Part shown: positions 31,819-42,054 of the stretch, one piece after another | How positions within the stretch are numbered: position 1 is the first letter of the stretch | How the letters are laid out: each line of letters begins with the position of its first letter | Assembly: GCA_015075375.1 (NCBI GenBank) | Contig: JABTUM010000002.1 | Coordinates: 529,393 to 593,392, forward strand | Length of the DNA stretch: 64,000 nucleotides | Direction of reading: 5' to 3' | Source of the DNA: Planctomycetota bacterium | GTDB lineage: Bacteria; Planctomycetota; SZUA-567; H5-PLA8 | Notes under the pieces: model-generated | Told to the model about the DNA's origin: nothing | The model's input: the letters and a program-made list of their open reading frames with translations, nothing else | Database searches by the model: none | Program-made: the position numbers and the translations under genes

Positions 31819-34449
31819 ATGAGAATCTTGGCGATGATGCTGACCGTGTACCTGGCCGTTGCCGCGTTCGAAACGCGAGCCGCGGAAGAGGCGCTGCCCG
31901 TCTGGCCGCAGCCCGGCGCGCGTTTCCCCGCCGACGCCAAGCCCCTCGAACTGCCGCGCGAACGCACCGGGGAGGCTGTCTGGGACACGCCGCCCGCCGT
32001 GATTTCGCCCTATGCCTCCGACTGGTACGATTACGTTCCGCAGGTTTGGGGGCCCGAACGCCGCATCTCCGATCCGGCGAAATACTTCGCGGCGCTCCAG
32101 GATCTTTACGTGCGTGGCAATGTGGCCGCGGGGAGGGATACGCCGGACCGTTTTGCCGCCAGCCGCTTCCCCTTTTATTGGACGAACCTCTGCAATCAGC
32201 TTTACATCCGCAACAAGTCCGGGCGCGCCACGCTGAATGCCTTTAAACAGAACCGCGTCGATGCGAACCGCGTACGCGTGCCCAGCCTAGAAGATCCGGC
32301 GACGATGAGCGCGGAAGAAAAGCGTGCCGAAGAGTGCGCTCAGGCAGGCGCACCGCTGAAACCTCTGGGTTACGATCTGCGCGACGAAGCCACCTACACC
32401 AACGGAGCGGCCAGTCCATTCGATTACGATTTCTCGGACGTCTCCCTGAAGCATTTCCGGCTCTGGTTGCGCGCAAAATACGGAACCCTTGAGGCTTTGA
32501 ACTCGGAATGGGGCAGTGCGTTTCCGGAGTGGGACGCGGTGCGGCCCACGCATTCGGATGGACTGCTGGACCGGCTTCGCAAGCAGATCGCTTCCGCCAA
32601 TCTCGCGTCCTGGGCCGATCACCGCGAGTACAACGACGATACGTTCCACGCCGCCATTGCGCGCTACCGCGCCGCCGTTCATAAACACGACCCGAGGGCT
32701 CCGGTGGGATACTCGGGCACCCAGATGCCGTCGGCCTGGGGCGGGTTCGACTTTTGGAAAATGGGGCTCAACCTTTCGTGGATCGAGCATTACGAGGTGC
32801 TGGGCTCGCGTGAAGCCATTCGATCGTTCATGCCGCGTTCGCATCCGGCGCTTGCGGCCATTCCGTTCAAGGATGTGGAAAGCGGCCTGCGCCGGATGTG
32901 GTACTTGGTGTTGCACGGCGACGCCGGCGGACTGGTCTGGCCCTACGCAGGCGACGACACGTCCAAAACGCTTTTGCTGGACGTGGAAGGCGACACGGTC
33001 AAGCCCACTGAACTGGGCCGGAATCTCAAAACCATATTTGCCGAAGCGCGGTCAGGCGTTCCCTGTCTGCTCCGGCGGGCTCGGCCCCGCCATGAGCCGA
33101 TCGCGGTGCTCTATTCCCACGCCTCGATTCGATGCGCTTGGCCGTTCGAGGTGCTGCGAGACGGGAATACATGGATCAACCGCTTCAGCTCATACGAAGG
33201 CGGCCACAACTACAGCGCCGCCGGGCGCGAAGGCTTCTACAAGCTTTTTGAGGACTTGGGGTATCAGTATCGGCTCGTTTCGAGCCGGCAAGTCGAACGC
33301 GGCGAACTGGTGGCGGACGGCTTCAAGCTGGCGGTCCTCCCGCGCGGAATCGGGCTTTCGGCGCGTGAAGTCGCCGGCTTGCGCGATTTTGTGGACCGAG
33401 GCGGCGTGCTGGTCGCAGACTTGATGCCGGGCCGGTTCAACGAAAACGGACGCCAGCCGGAAACCGACGCCTGCGCCGAACTCTTCGGACTCAAGCGTGC
33501 GCCTTTCTCGTGGGAAGAAGAGTCCAAGCCCGAAGACGAAAAGCGCGGTTACCAGGGCGGCTTTGGGCGAAAAATCGAACTGGAAATGCTGGAAGCATTT
33601 CACGGGCTGGAAGCCGGAGAAAAGCTGCTCGTGCAGGGATTCCAGGAGCCCGGTTTGGAGGCTGGCGCGGCCCAGCCCTTGGCTCGAACTGCCGCAGGTC
33701 CGGCTTTGCTCAGGCATGCGATCGGCAAAGGATGGGCTTTCACCTTGAATTTCGACCTTCCCAACTACCTGACGGATCGCGCCGCGGATAAGCCGGCCTC
33801 CGCCACGCGGGTGGCCCGGCGCTTGTTTGCCGCACTGCTGAAGCAAGCGGGCGTCGAGCCCGAGGTCCAGGTGCGTGCGCGGGGCGCCGATAAGCATCCG
33901 GTTGGATGGGAAGTATTTCGCTACGAATTAGGCGCGGCCGACCTGATCGGCGTGCACAGCAACGGCAGCGTACGGATTGAGATCGATCTTGCGGATTACG
34001 GCACGGATGTGAAGGCGGCGGAAGAGAGTGAACTTGAAATCATGCTTCCGCGCGAAGGCTTCGTGACCGAGATGCGCACCGGCAAGTACTTCGGGAAAAC
34101 TAAGCGAATCTCGGTTCGATTGGAGCCGGGAAGGCCATTGCTGGTGAGCGTATTGCCGTATGAAGTCGGTGCGTTGCGCCTGCAAACGTTGGGCAAAATC
34201 GCGGAGGGTAAGCTGCCGCTGAAGGTTTCGATCGAAGCCCAAGGCGAGCTGCAGGATCATGTCGTTCACGCCGAACTGATAAACGCCCAAGGCGAGGCGG
34301 TCCCGCAGAGCGTCGTCAACCTGCCGCTCAAGAACGGAGTCTACGAGGGTGCGATCGACTGTTCGTACGTGCCGGGCTCGGGACCGTGGACCCTGAAGCT
34401 GCGCGACGTTGCCAGCGGAAAGACAGCTGAAGCCTCCGTGGCGAAGTAA
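31819..34449 (+). CDS. Secreted GH42-like glycoside hydrolase
   Basis: 876 residues with a signal peptide (about 1-21, ending RAAE). The central barrel carries the GH42-type stretch FDYDFSDVSLKHFRLWLRAKYGTLEALNSEWG (in pieces, about 197-230). LRDEATYTNG probably holds the acid/base Glu. A trimerisation-like alpha/beta domain follows (about 430-640; GGVLVADLMPGRFNENG), then beta-sandwich C-terminal domains. It resembles clan-A beta-galactosidase relatives rather than typical GH42 enzymes. The substrate is unknown, and the nucleophile could not be assigned with confidence. AAAGGAG lies 6 bases before the ATG. Confidence 0.75.
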   Translation: MRILAMMLTVYLAVAAFETRAAEEALPVWPQPGARFPADAKPLELPRERTGEAVWDTPPAVISPYASDWYDYVPQVWGPERRISDPAKYFAALQDLYVRGNVAAGRDTPDRFAASRFPFYWTNLCNQLYIRNKSGRATLNAFKQNRVDANRVRVPSLEDPATMSAEEKRAEECAQAGAPLKPLGYDLRDEATYTNGAASPFDYDFSDVSLKHFRLWLRAKYGTLEALNSEWGSAFPEWDAVRPTHSDGLLDRLRKQIASANLASWADHREYNDDTFHAAIARYRAAVHKHDPRAPVGYSGTQMPSAWGGFDFWKMGLNLSWIEHYEVLGSREAIRSFMPRSHPALAAIPFKDVESGLRRMWYLVLHGDAGGLVWPYAGDDTSKTLLLDVEGDTVKPTELGRNLKTIFAEARSGVPCLLRRARPRHEPIAVLYSHASIRCAWPFEVLRDGNTWINRFSSYEGGHNYSAAGREGFYKLFEDLGYQYRLVSSRQVERGELVADGFKLAVLPRGIGLSAREVAGLRDFVDRGGVLVADLMPGRFNENGRQPETDACAELFGLKRAPFSWEEESKPEDEKRGYQGGFGRKIELEMLEAFHGLEAGEKLLVQGFQEPGLEAGAAQPLARTAAGPALLRHAIGKGWAFTLNFDLPNYLTDRAADKPASATRVARRLFAALLKQAGVEPEVQVRARGADKHPVGWEVFRYELGAADLIGVHSNGSVRIEIDLADYGTDVKAAEESELEIMLPREGFVTEMRTGKYFGKTKRISVRLEPGRPLLVSVLPYEVGALRLQTLGKIAEGKLPLKVSIEAQGELQDHVVHAELINAQGEAVPQSVVNLPLKNGVYEGAIDCSYVPGSGPWTLKLRDVASGKTAEASVAK

Positions 34450-34498
34450 GAGTGAAGGATTGAAACGCACCGCCAGGCTCGGTTACGCTGGCGGGCGT

Positions 34499-35161
34499 AT
34501 GGAACCGTCCTCGCCGCGCGATGCGCCGCTTTCGATTCAGGAGCAGATTGAGCATCAGGTCCGCCTCACCAGGCAGTATATGACCTGGTGGATGCCGCTT
34601 ATTTTCCTCGTGGGTTTCGTATTCGCCGCGCTGGCGTTGTATACGACTCTACAACTCAGCCGCGGTGCCTTGCCTTGGAGCTTGCTCCTGTTCTTGGGCT
34701 TCTTCACTCTTTTCTTCGGTTGGGCAGTGATTCAATACCTGACTTGGCCGCTTTTTGTGAAGCCGCGTGTCGTTCCATGCTTCGCTCGGGAACTGGAACC
34801 GTACGGCGGAAGTACGACGCCCGCGTTCTGGAAAGGGCGTGCGCTATTTTTGGCGTTGCCGGATCTCGATCGCCGCGCGGTCGAATTAGGCTTAAAACCC
34901 CTTTCGAGTTTCGGATTCACGGACGACTATTACCGGCAGGAAGTCGTCTGGCGCCCGGCTCCTGAAGGCTTGGAAACGGCCCTGGCGCTGCGCGCGAGCA
35001 TGCCCGAATCGATCTTGGCCGCCGATCTGGACGCCTTGATCGTCTCGCTTCGTGTGGCACAGGATAAGCAGGTGTCCTTCTGCCTGGTGCTTCGGCTGAG
35101 CACCTCCGATAGCCTTCAGGGCGTTTGCACGCGCGAAGCGCGCAGCGGTCGCTTCTGGTAG
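34499..35161 (+). CDS. Hypothetical protein with two transmembrane helices
   Basis: 220 residues from the ATG at 34499; 30 further upstream codons are open and overlap the hydrolase gene. Two hydrophobic helices (about 32-52, MPLIFLVGFVFAALALY, and about 60-80, LLLFLGFFTLFFGWAVI) lie near the N-terminus. They are followed by a cytoplasmic domain of about 135 residues containing LDRRAVELGLKPLSSFGF. No family recognised. It follows the glycoside hydrolase gene by 49 bases and could be read through from it. Confidence 0.65.
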   Translation: MEPSSPRDAPLSIQEQIEHQVRLTRQYMTWWMPLIFLVGFVFAALALYTTLQLSRGALPWSLLLFLGFFTLFFGWAVIQYLTWPLFVKPRVVPCFARELEPYGGSTTPAFWKGRALFLALPDLDRRAVELGLKPLSSFGFTDDYYRQEVVWRPAPEGLETALALRASMPESILAADLDALIVSLRVAQDKQVSFCLVLRLSTSDSLQGVCTREARSGRFW

Positions 35162-35272
35162 TCGGTTCGGCCGCCGTCTATCGCTTCAGGCCGAAGGTGC
35201 TTGCAGAGTATGCTTAAGCAGTACGCTCCAATCAGAAAACCTCGCAATCCAGCATGGGAGTGTTGAAGCCGA

Positions 35273-37354
35273 ATGACTCGAAAATCACAAGCGACCATTC
35301 GCTCGCGCCAAAAGAAGAATCCACGGACGGCCCAATCGCCCAGGAGAGTGCCGCCGGGATCGAGCGCTTGGGATGTGCGAGCGCGGCGCGCCATCGCGCG
35401 CTTGATTCGGCCGGACGAGTTGAACAAGCACGAGCAAGTCTTCTGGTCGGTTGGGTACGGCGACGAACTCTGGGACCTGTTCTGCGCCTGCATCGCGGGC
35501 GATCTGGGCGCGGTCAAGAAACTCCTGGCGCGCGATCCGGCGCTGGCGCGCGCCCACTACGAATACCGCACGCCGCTCTCCTTTGCCGTGCGCGAGAACC
35601 GTCTGGAAGTCGCCGCGTGGCTGCTCGATCACGGCGCCGCGCCGTTCGGCGTGGGCGGCGATCTGATTCGTACGGCGCAAGACCGCGGCTACGCCGAGAT
35701 GCAGGCCATGCTCGAGCGCCGCATGGCCGAACGCCACGGCGCTTCCCGTAAGGGTGAGCGCATCGCCGCCGCGATCCGTGCGCGCGACCCGGCTCAAGTG
35801 CGCGCGCTGCTCGACGCCGAGCCCGATCTTCTGCACGCCGGCGACGAACGCTCCAACCGGCCGATCCACTGGGCCGTCATGACCCGCCAGCCCGGCCTGA
35901 TCGACGAACTCCATGCCCGCGGCGCAGACCTCGAAGTGCAGCGCGGCGACGGCGCGCGCCCGATCCAGCTCACCAACGGCGATTATCACTTCCGCGGCTG
36001 GCGCGACGTACCCAAGGACAGCGCCCCAAGCCCGCGGGAAATCTACGAGCATCTGCGCGCTCGCGGCGCCGCGGTGGATCTCTGCACCGCGTGCCATTTC
36101 GGCGACCTGAAGCGCGTGCGCGCGCTGCTCCGGAAAGACCCCAAGCTCGCCAATCGGCCTTCGGATTACGTCACCTATTACGCCTGTTCCGGCACTCCGC
36201 TGCGTAACGCCGCCGGCGGCGGGCACCTCGAGATCGTCAAACTGCTCCTCGATAAAGGCGCCGATCCCAACCTGCCCGAAGAAGAGATCGCGCCGCGCGG
36301 GCACGCGCTCCACGCGGCCGTCTGCAACGGGCATATCGAGATCGTCCGCTTATTGCTGGAACGCGGCGCGCTGCCCAATGTGGAGATCGAGAGTTCCGCA
36401 GACACCCTCAGCGCCGCTCTTTCGCGCGGCAACAAACCGATGGTCGAACTGCTTTGCTCCTACGGCGCCGCACGGCCGGTGCACTTGCTCGCGTACAGCG
36501 GCGATATCCAGACCGCCGCGGCCGTTTTTGCCGCGAACCCCGAAAAAGCGGACAACCCGCATGCCCTCGAATGCGCCGCCGGGCAGGGCCATGAAGGATT
36601 CGTCCGCCTGATGCTGCGCCACAAGCCCAAGCTCGCCCAACGCGTGGCCGTCGGCGTGCGCCACCGCGGGCCGGGCGATCCCGTCAAGACCAAGAGTCTG
36701 ACCGAGCATCTCTTCGAGCAGGGCATGGATCCCAATTTCCCGAGCTGGCTGCGCATCACACCGCTCCATCGCTTCGCCGAGTTCGGCGACGTCGAGAACG
36801 CCGCGATATTCATGGCGCACGGCGCCAACCCCAATTTGGTGGATCTGGAATTTCAATCCACGCCCCTGGGCTGGGCTGCGCGCTGCGGGAAGGCGCGCAT
36901 GGTCGAATGGCTCCTGAACCACGGCGCGAACCCCGCGCTTCCCGCCGCGCCCGCTTGGGCGCGGCCCCGGGCGTGGGCCCAAACGCGCGGGCATGCCGAG
37001 GTGCTCCGGATTCTGGACGCATTCGAAGCTTCGGGCCGGCTGCCGCGCCGGGCATTGGAGGAATACGAGGCGCTGGCGCGGGATTGGCAGGACGCCTACG
37101 CCACAGGCGAAGCCGGGGCGCTCAAGCGTCTGGGCGATCACTTTCAGTTCGAACGCGACGGCGAATGGGACCGCCGGCCGCTCCATGAGCGCATGCAGCG
37201 CCTCAAGCGCCATGCGCGCGATCGGTTACTGAAGCACGAACCCGCGGCTGGAGCGTCAGACACGTTGACTGAGGATGAAGCTCGGTCGCTGGTTGCTCGC
37301 GCGCACGGATACGCGACGTGGAACGAACTCGTTCGAAAGAGCGCGAGAGTGTAG
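35273..37354 (+). CDS. Ankyrin-repeat protein
   Basis: This 693-residue cytoplasmic protein is built from roughly ten ankyrin repeats (about 65-590). Clear copies include TPLRNAAGGGHLEIVKLLLDKGADPN, ALHAAVCNGHIEIVRLLLERGALPN and TPLGWAARCGKARMVEWLLNHGANP (given here in pieces). A basic N-terminal tail precedes them. The C-terminus ends ARSLVARAHGYATWNELVR, a short motif I associate with other bacterial ankyrin proteins. It probably binds other proteins; no catalytic domain is visible. No good ribosome binding site is seen. It converges with the OstA-like genes. Confidence 0.85.
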   Translation: MTRKSQATIRSRQKKNPRTAQSPRRVPPGSSAWDVRARRAIARLIRPDELNKHEQVFWSVGYGDELWDLFCACIAGDLGAVKKLLARDPALARAHYEYRTPLSFAVRENRLEVAAWLLDHGAAPFGVGGDLIRTAQDRGYAEMQAMLERRMAERHGASRKGERIAAAIRARDPAQVRALLDAEPDLLHAGDERSNRPIHWAVMTRQPGLIDELHARGADLEVQRGDGARPIQLTNGDYHFRGWRDVPKDSAPSPREIYEHLRARGAAVDLCTACHFGDLKRVRALLRKDPKLANRPSDYVTYYACSGTPLRNAAGGGHLEIVKLLLDKGADPNLPEEEIAPRGHALHAAVCNGHIEIVRLLLERGALPNVEIESSADTLSAALSRGNKPMVELLCSYGAARPVHLLAYSGDIQTAAAVFAANPEKADNPHALECAAGQGHEGFVRLMLRHKPKLAQRVAVGVRHRGPGDPVKTKSLTEHLFEQGMDPNFPSWLRITPLHRFAEFGDVENAAIFMAHGANPNLVDLEFQSTPLGWAARCGKARMVEWLLNHGANPALPAAPAWARPRAWAQTRGHAEVLRILDAFEASGRLPRRALEEYEALARDWQDAYATGEAGALKRLGDHFQFERDGEWDRRPLHERMQRLKRHARDRLLKHEPAAGASDTLTEDEARSLVARAHGYATWNELVRKSARV

Positions 37355-37367
37355 CAGTCGAAAGGAT

Positions 37368-38666
37368 CTATTCCGCCGCGCCGGAATTGCGTTCCTTCAG
37401 CATCCGAATACGCGGGGCGCGGTGCGGGCGCAGTTCCGGAATCTCGCCGGTCACGGCTTCCGTCGATTGCGGACCGCCCGACTTCGTGGTGCTCGTAGTC
37501 GTGTCTACTTCCAGGAAATGCTTGATCTTCACCGCCGTGAGCGCCGCGCCCGTGGCCGGATCGCGCATGTACACCTTCACGTGCTGCGCCGGATCCGTCA
37601 TCTCCAGCCGCGCCAGGCTGCGCCCCATATCGTACAGCAGCCGGTCGCAATGCAGGACATTCCCCGCGCCGATCAGTTCCACGCGCCCCTTGCACTCGAT
37701 GCTTTCCAGGCTGCCGGTGAACAGCCCGCTCGGCCCCGGCGCCGCTTCGACGTTCGGCTCGGTGCTCTGCACCTTCAGGATCAATTCGTCCGTCCAGATT
37801 TTCAAGCTCGCCTGCTCGACCTGTACGTTGCGCCGCAGCGTCAGTTTCCCGCTGTAGCTTTCGAAGAGCATCTCGCCGTCGCATGAGATCGTGATGATGC
37901 CCCCGCCAGCGACCGAGAACGAAGGCACCAGACTGCCGGTGCCGGGCGTGGCCGGTTCGGCGGACTTCTCAGGCTCGGGCATGCGCACCTCGGCCAGCGC
38001 GCCGCCCAGTGCGCGGTACGTATCCAGCCGCAGGTCCATCACGAACTTGAACGCTTGCAGCGCGTTCTCGCCGCTGCCCAGCGTCGCCGGCTTCCCTTTT
38101 TCCACGTCGCCCGAAACCGTAATCGTCTGCTTCGTCAGCCGGCCCTTATCGTCGAAGCGCGATTCGTACTCCAGCGTCTCGCCCTTGGCCCATTGCCCCG
38201 GCAGCACGATCTCCACCTTGCCGGTGGCCCGCAGCATCTCCACGTCGCCCGACGCGATGTCGCGCTCCACGCCGATTGAATCCCCGCGCAGCACCACGCC
38301 CGTCGACGGCTGTTCGATCTCCACGCTGTCGCGCAGTGTCAGGACTTCCTTGCGCGCCGGCTTCCCGTCTTCGCCCTTCACTTCTTTTTCGATGCGCGAG
38401 AACGGTCCCAGCGCCTGGATCACGCCGTCGCCGCCGGTCACGTCCAGCGGGCTCGCGGCCGCGCCCGGATCGGTCTTCGGCTTCTCCTTTTCCGGCTTCT
38501 TCGGACCGCCGGGGGAGGGGAGCTTCCACGGAAAGATGCCGCTGCGAGGCACCGGCACGCGCTGCAATTCGGCTTCGGTGATCGTGAAACCCGGCGCGGG
38601 CTCGCCCGCGCGCAGCGCACCGGCGCAAGCGGCCAGAAGCAGCACGGCCGTAAGGCGCAGGCTCAT
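37368..38666 (-). CDS. OstA/LptA-like exported protein, short paralogue
   Basis: 432 residues. A signal peptide (1-20, ending LRAGE) and a Pro/Lys linker precede OstA-type beta-strand repeats (EVLTLRDSVEIEQPSTGVVLRGDSIGVERD and GKVEIVLPGQWAKGETLEY, in pieces, about 105-170). LptA and LptC use this fold to carry lipopolysaccharide across the periplasm. From about 225 to 370 it aligns with the C-terminal part of the neighbouring 927-residue protein: SVAGGGIITISCDG/SLAGGGKLNFQCDG and SLESIECKGRVELIG/TPRSIECLGRLEVVT. It overlaps that gene by 4 bases. It is about twice the length of LptA. Confidence 0.75.
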   Translation of the reverse strand: MSLRLTAVLLLAACAGALRAGEPAPGFTITEAELQRVPVPRSGIFPWKLPSPGGPKKPEKEKPKTDPGAAASPLDVTGGDGVIQALGPFSRIEKEVKGEDGKPARKEVLTLRDSVEIEQPSTGVVLRGDSIGVERDIASGDVEMLRATGKVEIVLPGQWAKGETLEYESRFDDKGRLTKQTITVSGDVEKGKPATLGSGENALQAFKFVMDLRLDTYRALGGALAEVRMPEPEKSAEPATPGTGSLVPSFSVAGGGIITISCDGEMLFESYSGKLTLRRNVQVEQASLKIWTDELILKVQSTEPNVEAAPGPSGLFTGSLESIECKGRVELIGAGNVLHCDRLLYDMGRSLARLEMTDPAQHVKVYMRDPATGAALTAVKIKHFLEVDTTTSTTKSGGPQSTEAVTGEIPELRPHRAPRIRMLKERNSGAAE

Positions 38667-41446
38667 GGCTGGGCGCTCCTTTTACGCAGGTCCTGCGGTT
38701 TGGCGTCGCGCGGCAGCGGCACCACGCCTTGGTACGGCGTCAGCAGAATGCGTTCCGCCGGCCGGAACGCGCCCAGCTTCCCGTCGTAGTCCAGACGGTG
38801 CTTCGCCCAAAGCAGCTTCGTGCCGCCGTTCGTTTCCTTGATGTAGATCTGCACCCAATGCTCGCGGTCGTTCATCTTCAAGAAGGCCTGATCGTCGATC
38901 ATATCGAAGTACACGTGATCGCATTGAACCACCTGCGAATCCGTCACCACTTCCAGCCGGCCCAAGCACTCGATCGAGCGCGGCGTGCCGGAGAACATCC
39001 CCGTCGTCTCGGCCTTCTTCTTCTCGACTTTCTTGTCGTCCTTCTTTTCTTCCTTCTTGCCCTCGGCCTTCGCGTCTTTCGGCGCGAGTTTCTCTTTCGG
39101 CTTGGGCTGATCGAGGCGCAAATACAGTTCGTCCGCGACGATCCGCATCTGGTCCTGGTACACGTGCACGTTCTTCGAAATCTTGAGCAGCCCCGAAGTC
39201 CCGTCGAAGAGCAGGTCGCCGTCGCATTGGAAATTGAGCTTCCCGCCGCCGGCCAGCGACAGGCCCGGCATCAGCGCCGCGCCGCCCGCGGCTTCTTCCG
39301 GCTTCGTCGGCGTCGTCGGAGCCGGCAGCGCCACGCGCGCCACCACGCCGCGGTAGGCGCGGAAGCGGTTGTTCAGCGCGTCGATCGCGAACTCCGGGCC
39401 CGCGATCGCGCTACCGCCCTGCCACAGCATCGCCTGCTGCCCCGGCGCGGCCTTGACCGAAAGGATGTTCTCGAGCAGCTTGCCTTCCGGGCTGTAGCGC
39501 AGGCCCGCGGTCAGCTTCTCGCCCTTCACCTGAAGGTCTTCCAGCCGCACCAGCACCTGGCCTTCGCCTTCCATTCGTTCGAGCCGCCCGCTCGAAGCAT
39601 CGCGCTCGACGCTCAGGCGCTTGCCCTGAATCAGCAGCCCGCGCGCTTCCTGCTTGATCGAAACGTCGCCGTCCAGCGAGAGCACTTCCTTCTCGCGCAC
39701 CGCTTGATCGGGAGGTCCCGGCGGCGCGTAAAGTTTTCGTGCGAACTCTCCGTACCATTCGATCGCCAGTTCGCCCGCGCCCAGATCGAGGATATTGCCC
39801 GCCGGACTGGGGCTCTCGGGCGTCTTCGGCGTTTTCGGCGCCTCCCCCTCCGCCGGCGGCTTGCTGCTCAGGAGGCTCATCGCGCCCGGCCGGATCACCA
39901 ATCGCTTCTTGCCCCACGTGGGCATCGAGAGCATCTGGTCGCGCCGCGAGATCACGCACTTTGGCGTATACAATTCGCCCATCTCGTCCACGATCTCGAG
40001 CGGGTTGTTCGCGATCCCCTCCAGCGTCACCGCGTCGGTCCGGCCGTCGAAGTAGATGCGCTGGCAGTCGATCCGGAACGGTTGCCGCGGCTTCTCCACA
40101 GGCGTACCCGCCGGCGGCGTCTTCACGCCCCCGATGCGCACCTGCCCCAGCGCCTCCGCGTATTCCGGGAACATCGTCGCCGCCAGCCCCGACGGATATT
40201 GGATGCAAAGGTGCGTGCAGGTCAGATCCGCGTGCGTCGCGTCCGGCGGCAACTTGCCGTCCGGCCCGGGCAGCGGGCGGCGCAGCATCTTCACTCCGTT
40301 CAGGAACTCGAAGCGCCGCGCCAGGACCACTTCGGCATTCGGATCGCTCGATTTGATCAGATGCGGCAGCACCGCCAGGTCCAGCACCGCCGGCCCATTG
40401 CAATGCACTTCCGTTCGCGACCGCGCTTCCGGCACGGTCGGCTCTTCCGCGGCCGGCGCCGGCTCGGGAGCAGCCGGCGCGCCCGCTTGCGCCTGCTGGA
40501 ACGGAATCAGCGCCGAACCCATCCCTTCGGCCACCACTTGGATGTTGCGCCGGAAGACCACGCGCCGCCGTTCGACCGTCGTCGTACCCACGCGCTGCCC
40601 GTTCGCCAGCAGCGGATACGGGTCGTCCCGCGTGCTCGTCTCGAGCACCATTCCTTCGGCCTGAATGTCGATCGAATTCTTCGAGCCATCGGCGTTGAAC
40701 GCGAGGAAGCGGCCGCGCACCAGCGGATCGGGCTCGCCTTCCTTTTCGGAAAGCACGAACAGCACCAGTTCGCTGCTGCCCGTCGTCGGATTCCGCCACG
40801 TCCGCCAGCGCAGCCGCTGGCAGCTCAGGACGCCCGTCGGCTCCAGCTTGTCCCCCGGCAGGTCGTCGGCGTAAATCTCCAGCACCACTCCGCCGGTGGC
40901 TTCGCCTTCGGCGTTTTCCATGTCGATCACGCCGCCTTGAGCCGTGATCGCCACACGCCCGCGCGGCAGGCTGATCGGAAGCGCCGCGGCCGCCGCCGGC
41001 GCCGCCCCAGGAGGACCGGCCGAACGCATCGTCTGCGAGACGGCTTCCACCGACTTGGGCGATATATAGTAGCAGATCCGCAGCAGGCTCAGCTTGATCT
41101 TCTTGTCTTCGCGGATCGCGTCGTCGGCGCTCAGTTCCAGCACCAGTTCGCGCGTCGAACCTTCGCCCGCGTACACCTCGGTGCTCACCCCGCGCCCGCC
41201 GAGGAAGCCTTCCATCATCATGCTGTCGGTGCGCGGAGCGATCCCGCCGGTGGCTTCCAGCGGCAGCCGCGCGCGCCGCTGCGCGTCGTCCCACAAATTC
41301 AAGCGTTCGGAAACCCGGAAGACGTCGTTGACCAGCAGCTCGCCCGGAGCCGGATCGCCGTGCGGAGCGGCCGGCGGCACGTCGCCCGAGCGCGCCAGCG
41401 CGGTGCAAAGCAGCAACGTCGAAACGTACGCGTACCGCATCCGCAT
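38663..41446 (-). CDS. Large OstA/LptA-like exported protein
   Basis: 927 residues, very long for the family (E. coli LptA and LptC are under 200). A signal peptide (about 1-20) is followed by repeated OstA-like strands: RVAITAQGGVIDMENAEGEA, CNGPAVLDLAVLP, LSLDGDVSIKQEARGLLIQG, GLLKISKNVHVYQDQMRIVADELYL and SIECLGRLEVVTDSQVVQCDHVYFD. A Lys/Glu-rich insert lies at about 790-830. Its start codon directly follows the kdsC stop and its end overlaps the shorter paralogue. By position it takes the place of lptC in the E. coli order kdsD-kdsC-lptC-lptA. A periplasm-spanning lipopolysaccharide bridge is the leading idea (inference). Confidence 0.75.
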   Translation of the reverse strand: MRMRYAYVSTLLLCTALARSGDVPPAAPHGDPAPGELLVNDVFRVSERLNLWDDAQRRARLPLEATGGIAPRTDSMMMEGFLGGRGVSTEVYAGEGSTRELVLELSADDAIREDKKIKLSLLRICYYISPKSVEAVSQTMRSAGPPGAAPAAAAALPISLPRGRVAITAQGGVIDMENAEGEATGGVVLEIYADDLPGDKLEPTGVLSCQRLRWRTWRNPTTGSSELVLFVLSEKEGEPDPLVRGRFLAFNADGSKNSIDIQAEGMVLETSTRDDPYPLLANGQRVGTTTVERRRVVFRRNIQVVAEGMGSALIPFQQAQAGAPAAPEPAPAAEEPTVPEARSRTEVHCNGPAVLDLAVLPHLIKSSDPNAEVVLARRFEFLNGVKMLRRPLPGPDGKLPPDATHADLTCTHLCIQYPSGLAATMFPEYAEALGQVRIGGVKTPPAGTPVEKPRQPFRIDCQRIYFDGRTDAVTLEGIANNPLEIVDEMGELYTPKCVISRRDQMLSMPTWGKKRLVIRPGAMSLLSSKPPAEGEAPKTPKTPESPSPAGNILDLGAGELAIEWYGEFARKLYAPPGPPDQAVREKEVLSLDGDVSIKQEARGLLIQGKRLSVERDASSGRLERMEGEGQVLVRLEDLQVKGEKLTAGLRYSPEGKLLENILSVKAAPGQQAMLWQGGSAIAGPEFAIDALNNRFRAYRGVVARVALPAPTTPTKPEEAAGGAALMPGLSLAGGGKLNFQCDGDLLFDGTSGLLKISKNVHVYQDQMRIVADELYLRLDQPKPKEKLAPKDAKAEGKKEEKKDDKKVEKKKAETTGMFSGTPRSIECLGRLEVVTDSQVVQCDHVYFDMIDDQAFLKMNDREHWVQIYIKETNGGTKLLWAKHRLDYDGKLGAFRPAERILLTPYQGVVPLPRDAKPQDLRKRSAQP

Positions 41447-42031
41447 TCAGCTCTCGCGTCCCAAGTACGCCGCCAGCGTCCGTTCCCACGTCCCGTCCGC
41501 GCGCATCTGCAGCAAGTGCTCCAGGATCTGCCGCACCGCGCCGCGCCCGCCGTTCGCCGCGGCGATCCCGTGGCAGACCTCGCGCACCTGCGGGCGCGCA
41601 TCGGCCGGACAGCCTGCCCACGCCGCCTCGCGCAGCACCGGCCAGTCGATCAAATCGTCGCCCACGTACGCCGCTTCGGAGAATTGGACGCCTGAGGCCG
41701 CCAGCAGCCTCGCGAAACCTTGGCGCTTTCCGATCACACCCTGTAACACCCGCTGGGGCGGGATCTTAAGCTCGGCCGCACGGCGTTCCACCAGCTTCGA
41801 TGTACGGGCCGTCAGGAGCCCCACCTCCAGCCCCGCCAGCCGCGCCAGCACGATCCCCGCGCCGTCCTGCACGTAGAAGGTCTTGGCCTCGACCCCGTTC
41901 TCGTCCAGCACGATCCCGCCGTCGGTCAGCGTTCCGTCCACGTCCAGCACTACCAGCTTCAATGCGCGATACACCTCCGCGCCCGGAAACCCGCGCCCGC
42001 CCGGCCGAACTTCCTGAGGATACTCCGCCAT
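41447..42031 (-). CDS. kdsC: 3-deoxy-D-manno-octulosonate 8-phosphate phosphatase
   Basis: This 194-residue HAD phosphatase of the KdsC type makes KDO from KDO 8-phosphate for lipopolysaccharide. Motif I is VVLDVDGTLTDGGI (nucleophile Asp30, acid/base Asp32), then LLTARTSKLVERRAAEL and VGDDLIDWPVLREA. It lacks a cap domain, as expected for the tetrameric family. GGAAGGG lies 7 bases before the ATG. It is followed without a gap by the large OstA-like gene. kdsD lies 216 bases upstream, so KDO synthesis is encoded together with envelope export. Confidence 0.88.
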   Translation of the reverse strand: MAEYPQEVRPGGRGFPGAEVYRALKLVVLDVDGTLTDGGIVLDENGVEAKTFYVQDGAGIVLARLAGLEVGLLTARTSKLVERRAAELKIPPQRVLQGVIGKRQGFARLLAASGVQFSEAAYVGDDLIDWPVLREAAWAGCPADARPQVREVCHGIAAANGGRGAVRQILEHLLQMRADGTWERTLAAYLGRES

Positions 42032-42054
42032 CGCATGCCCTTCCGTCCTGCCGG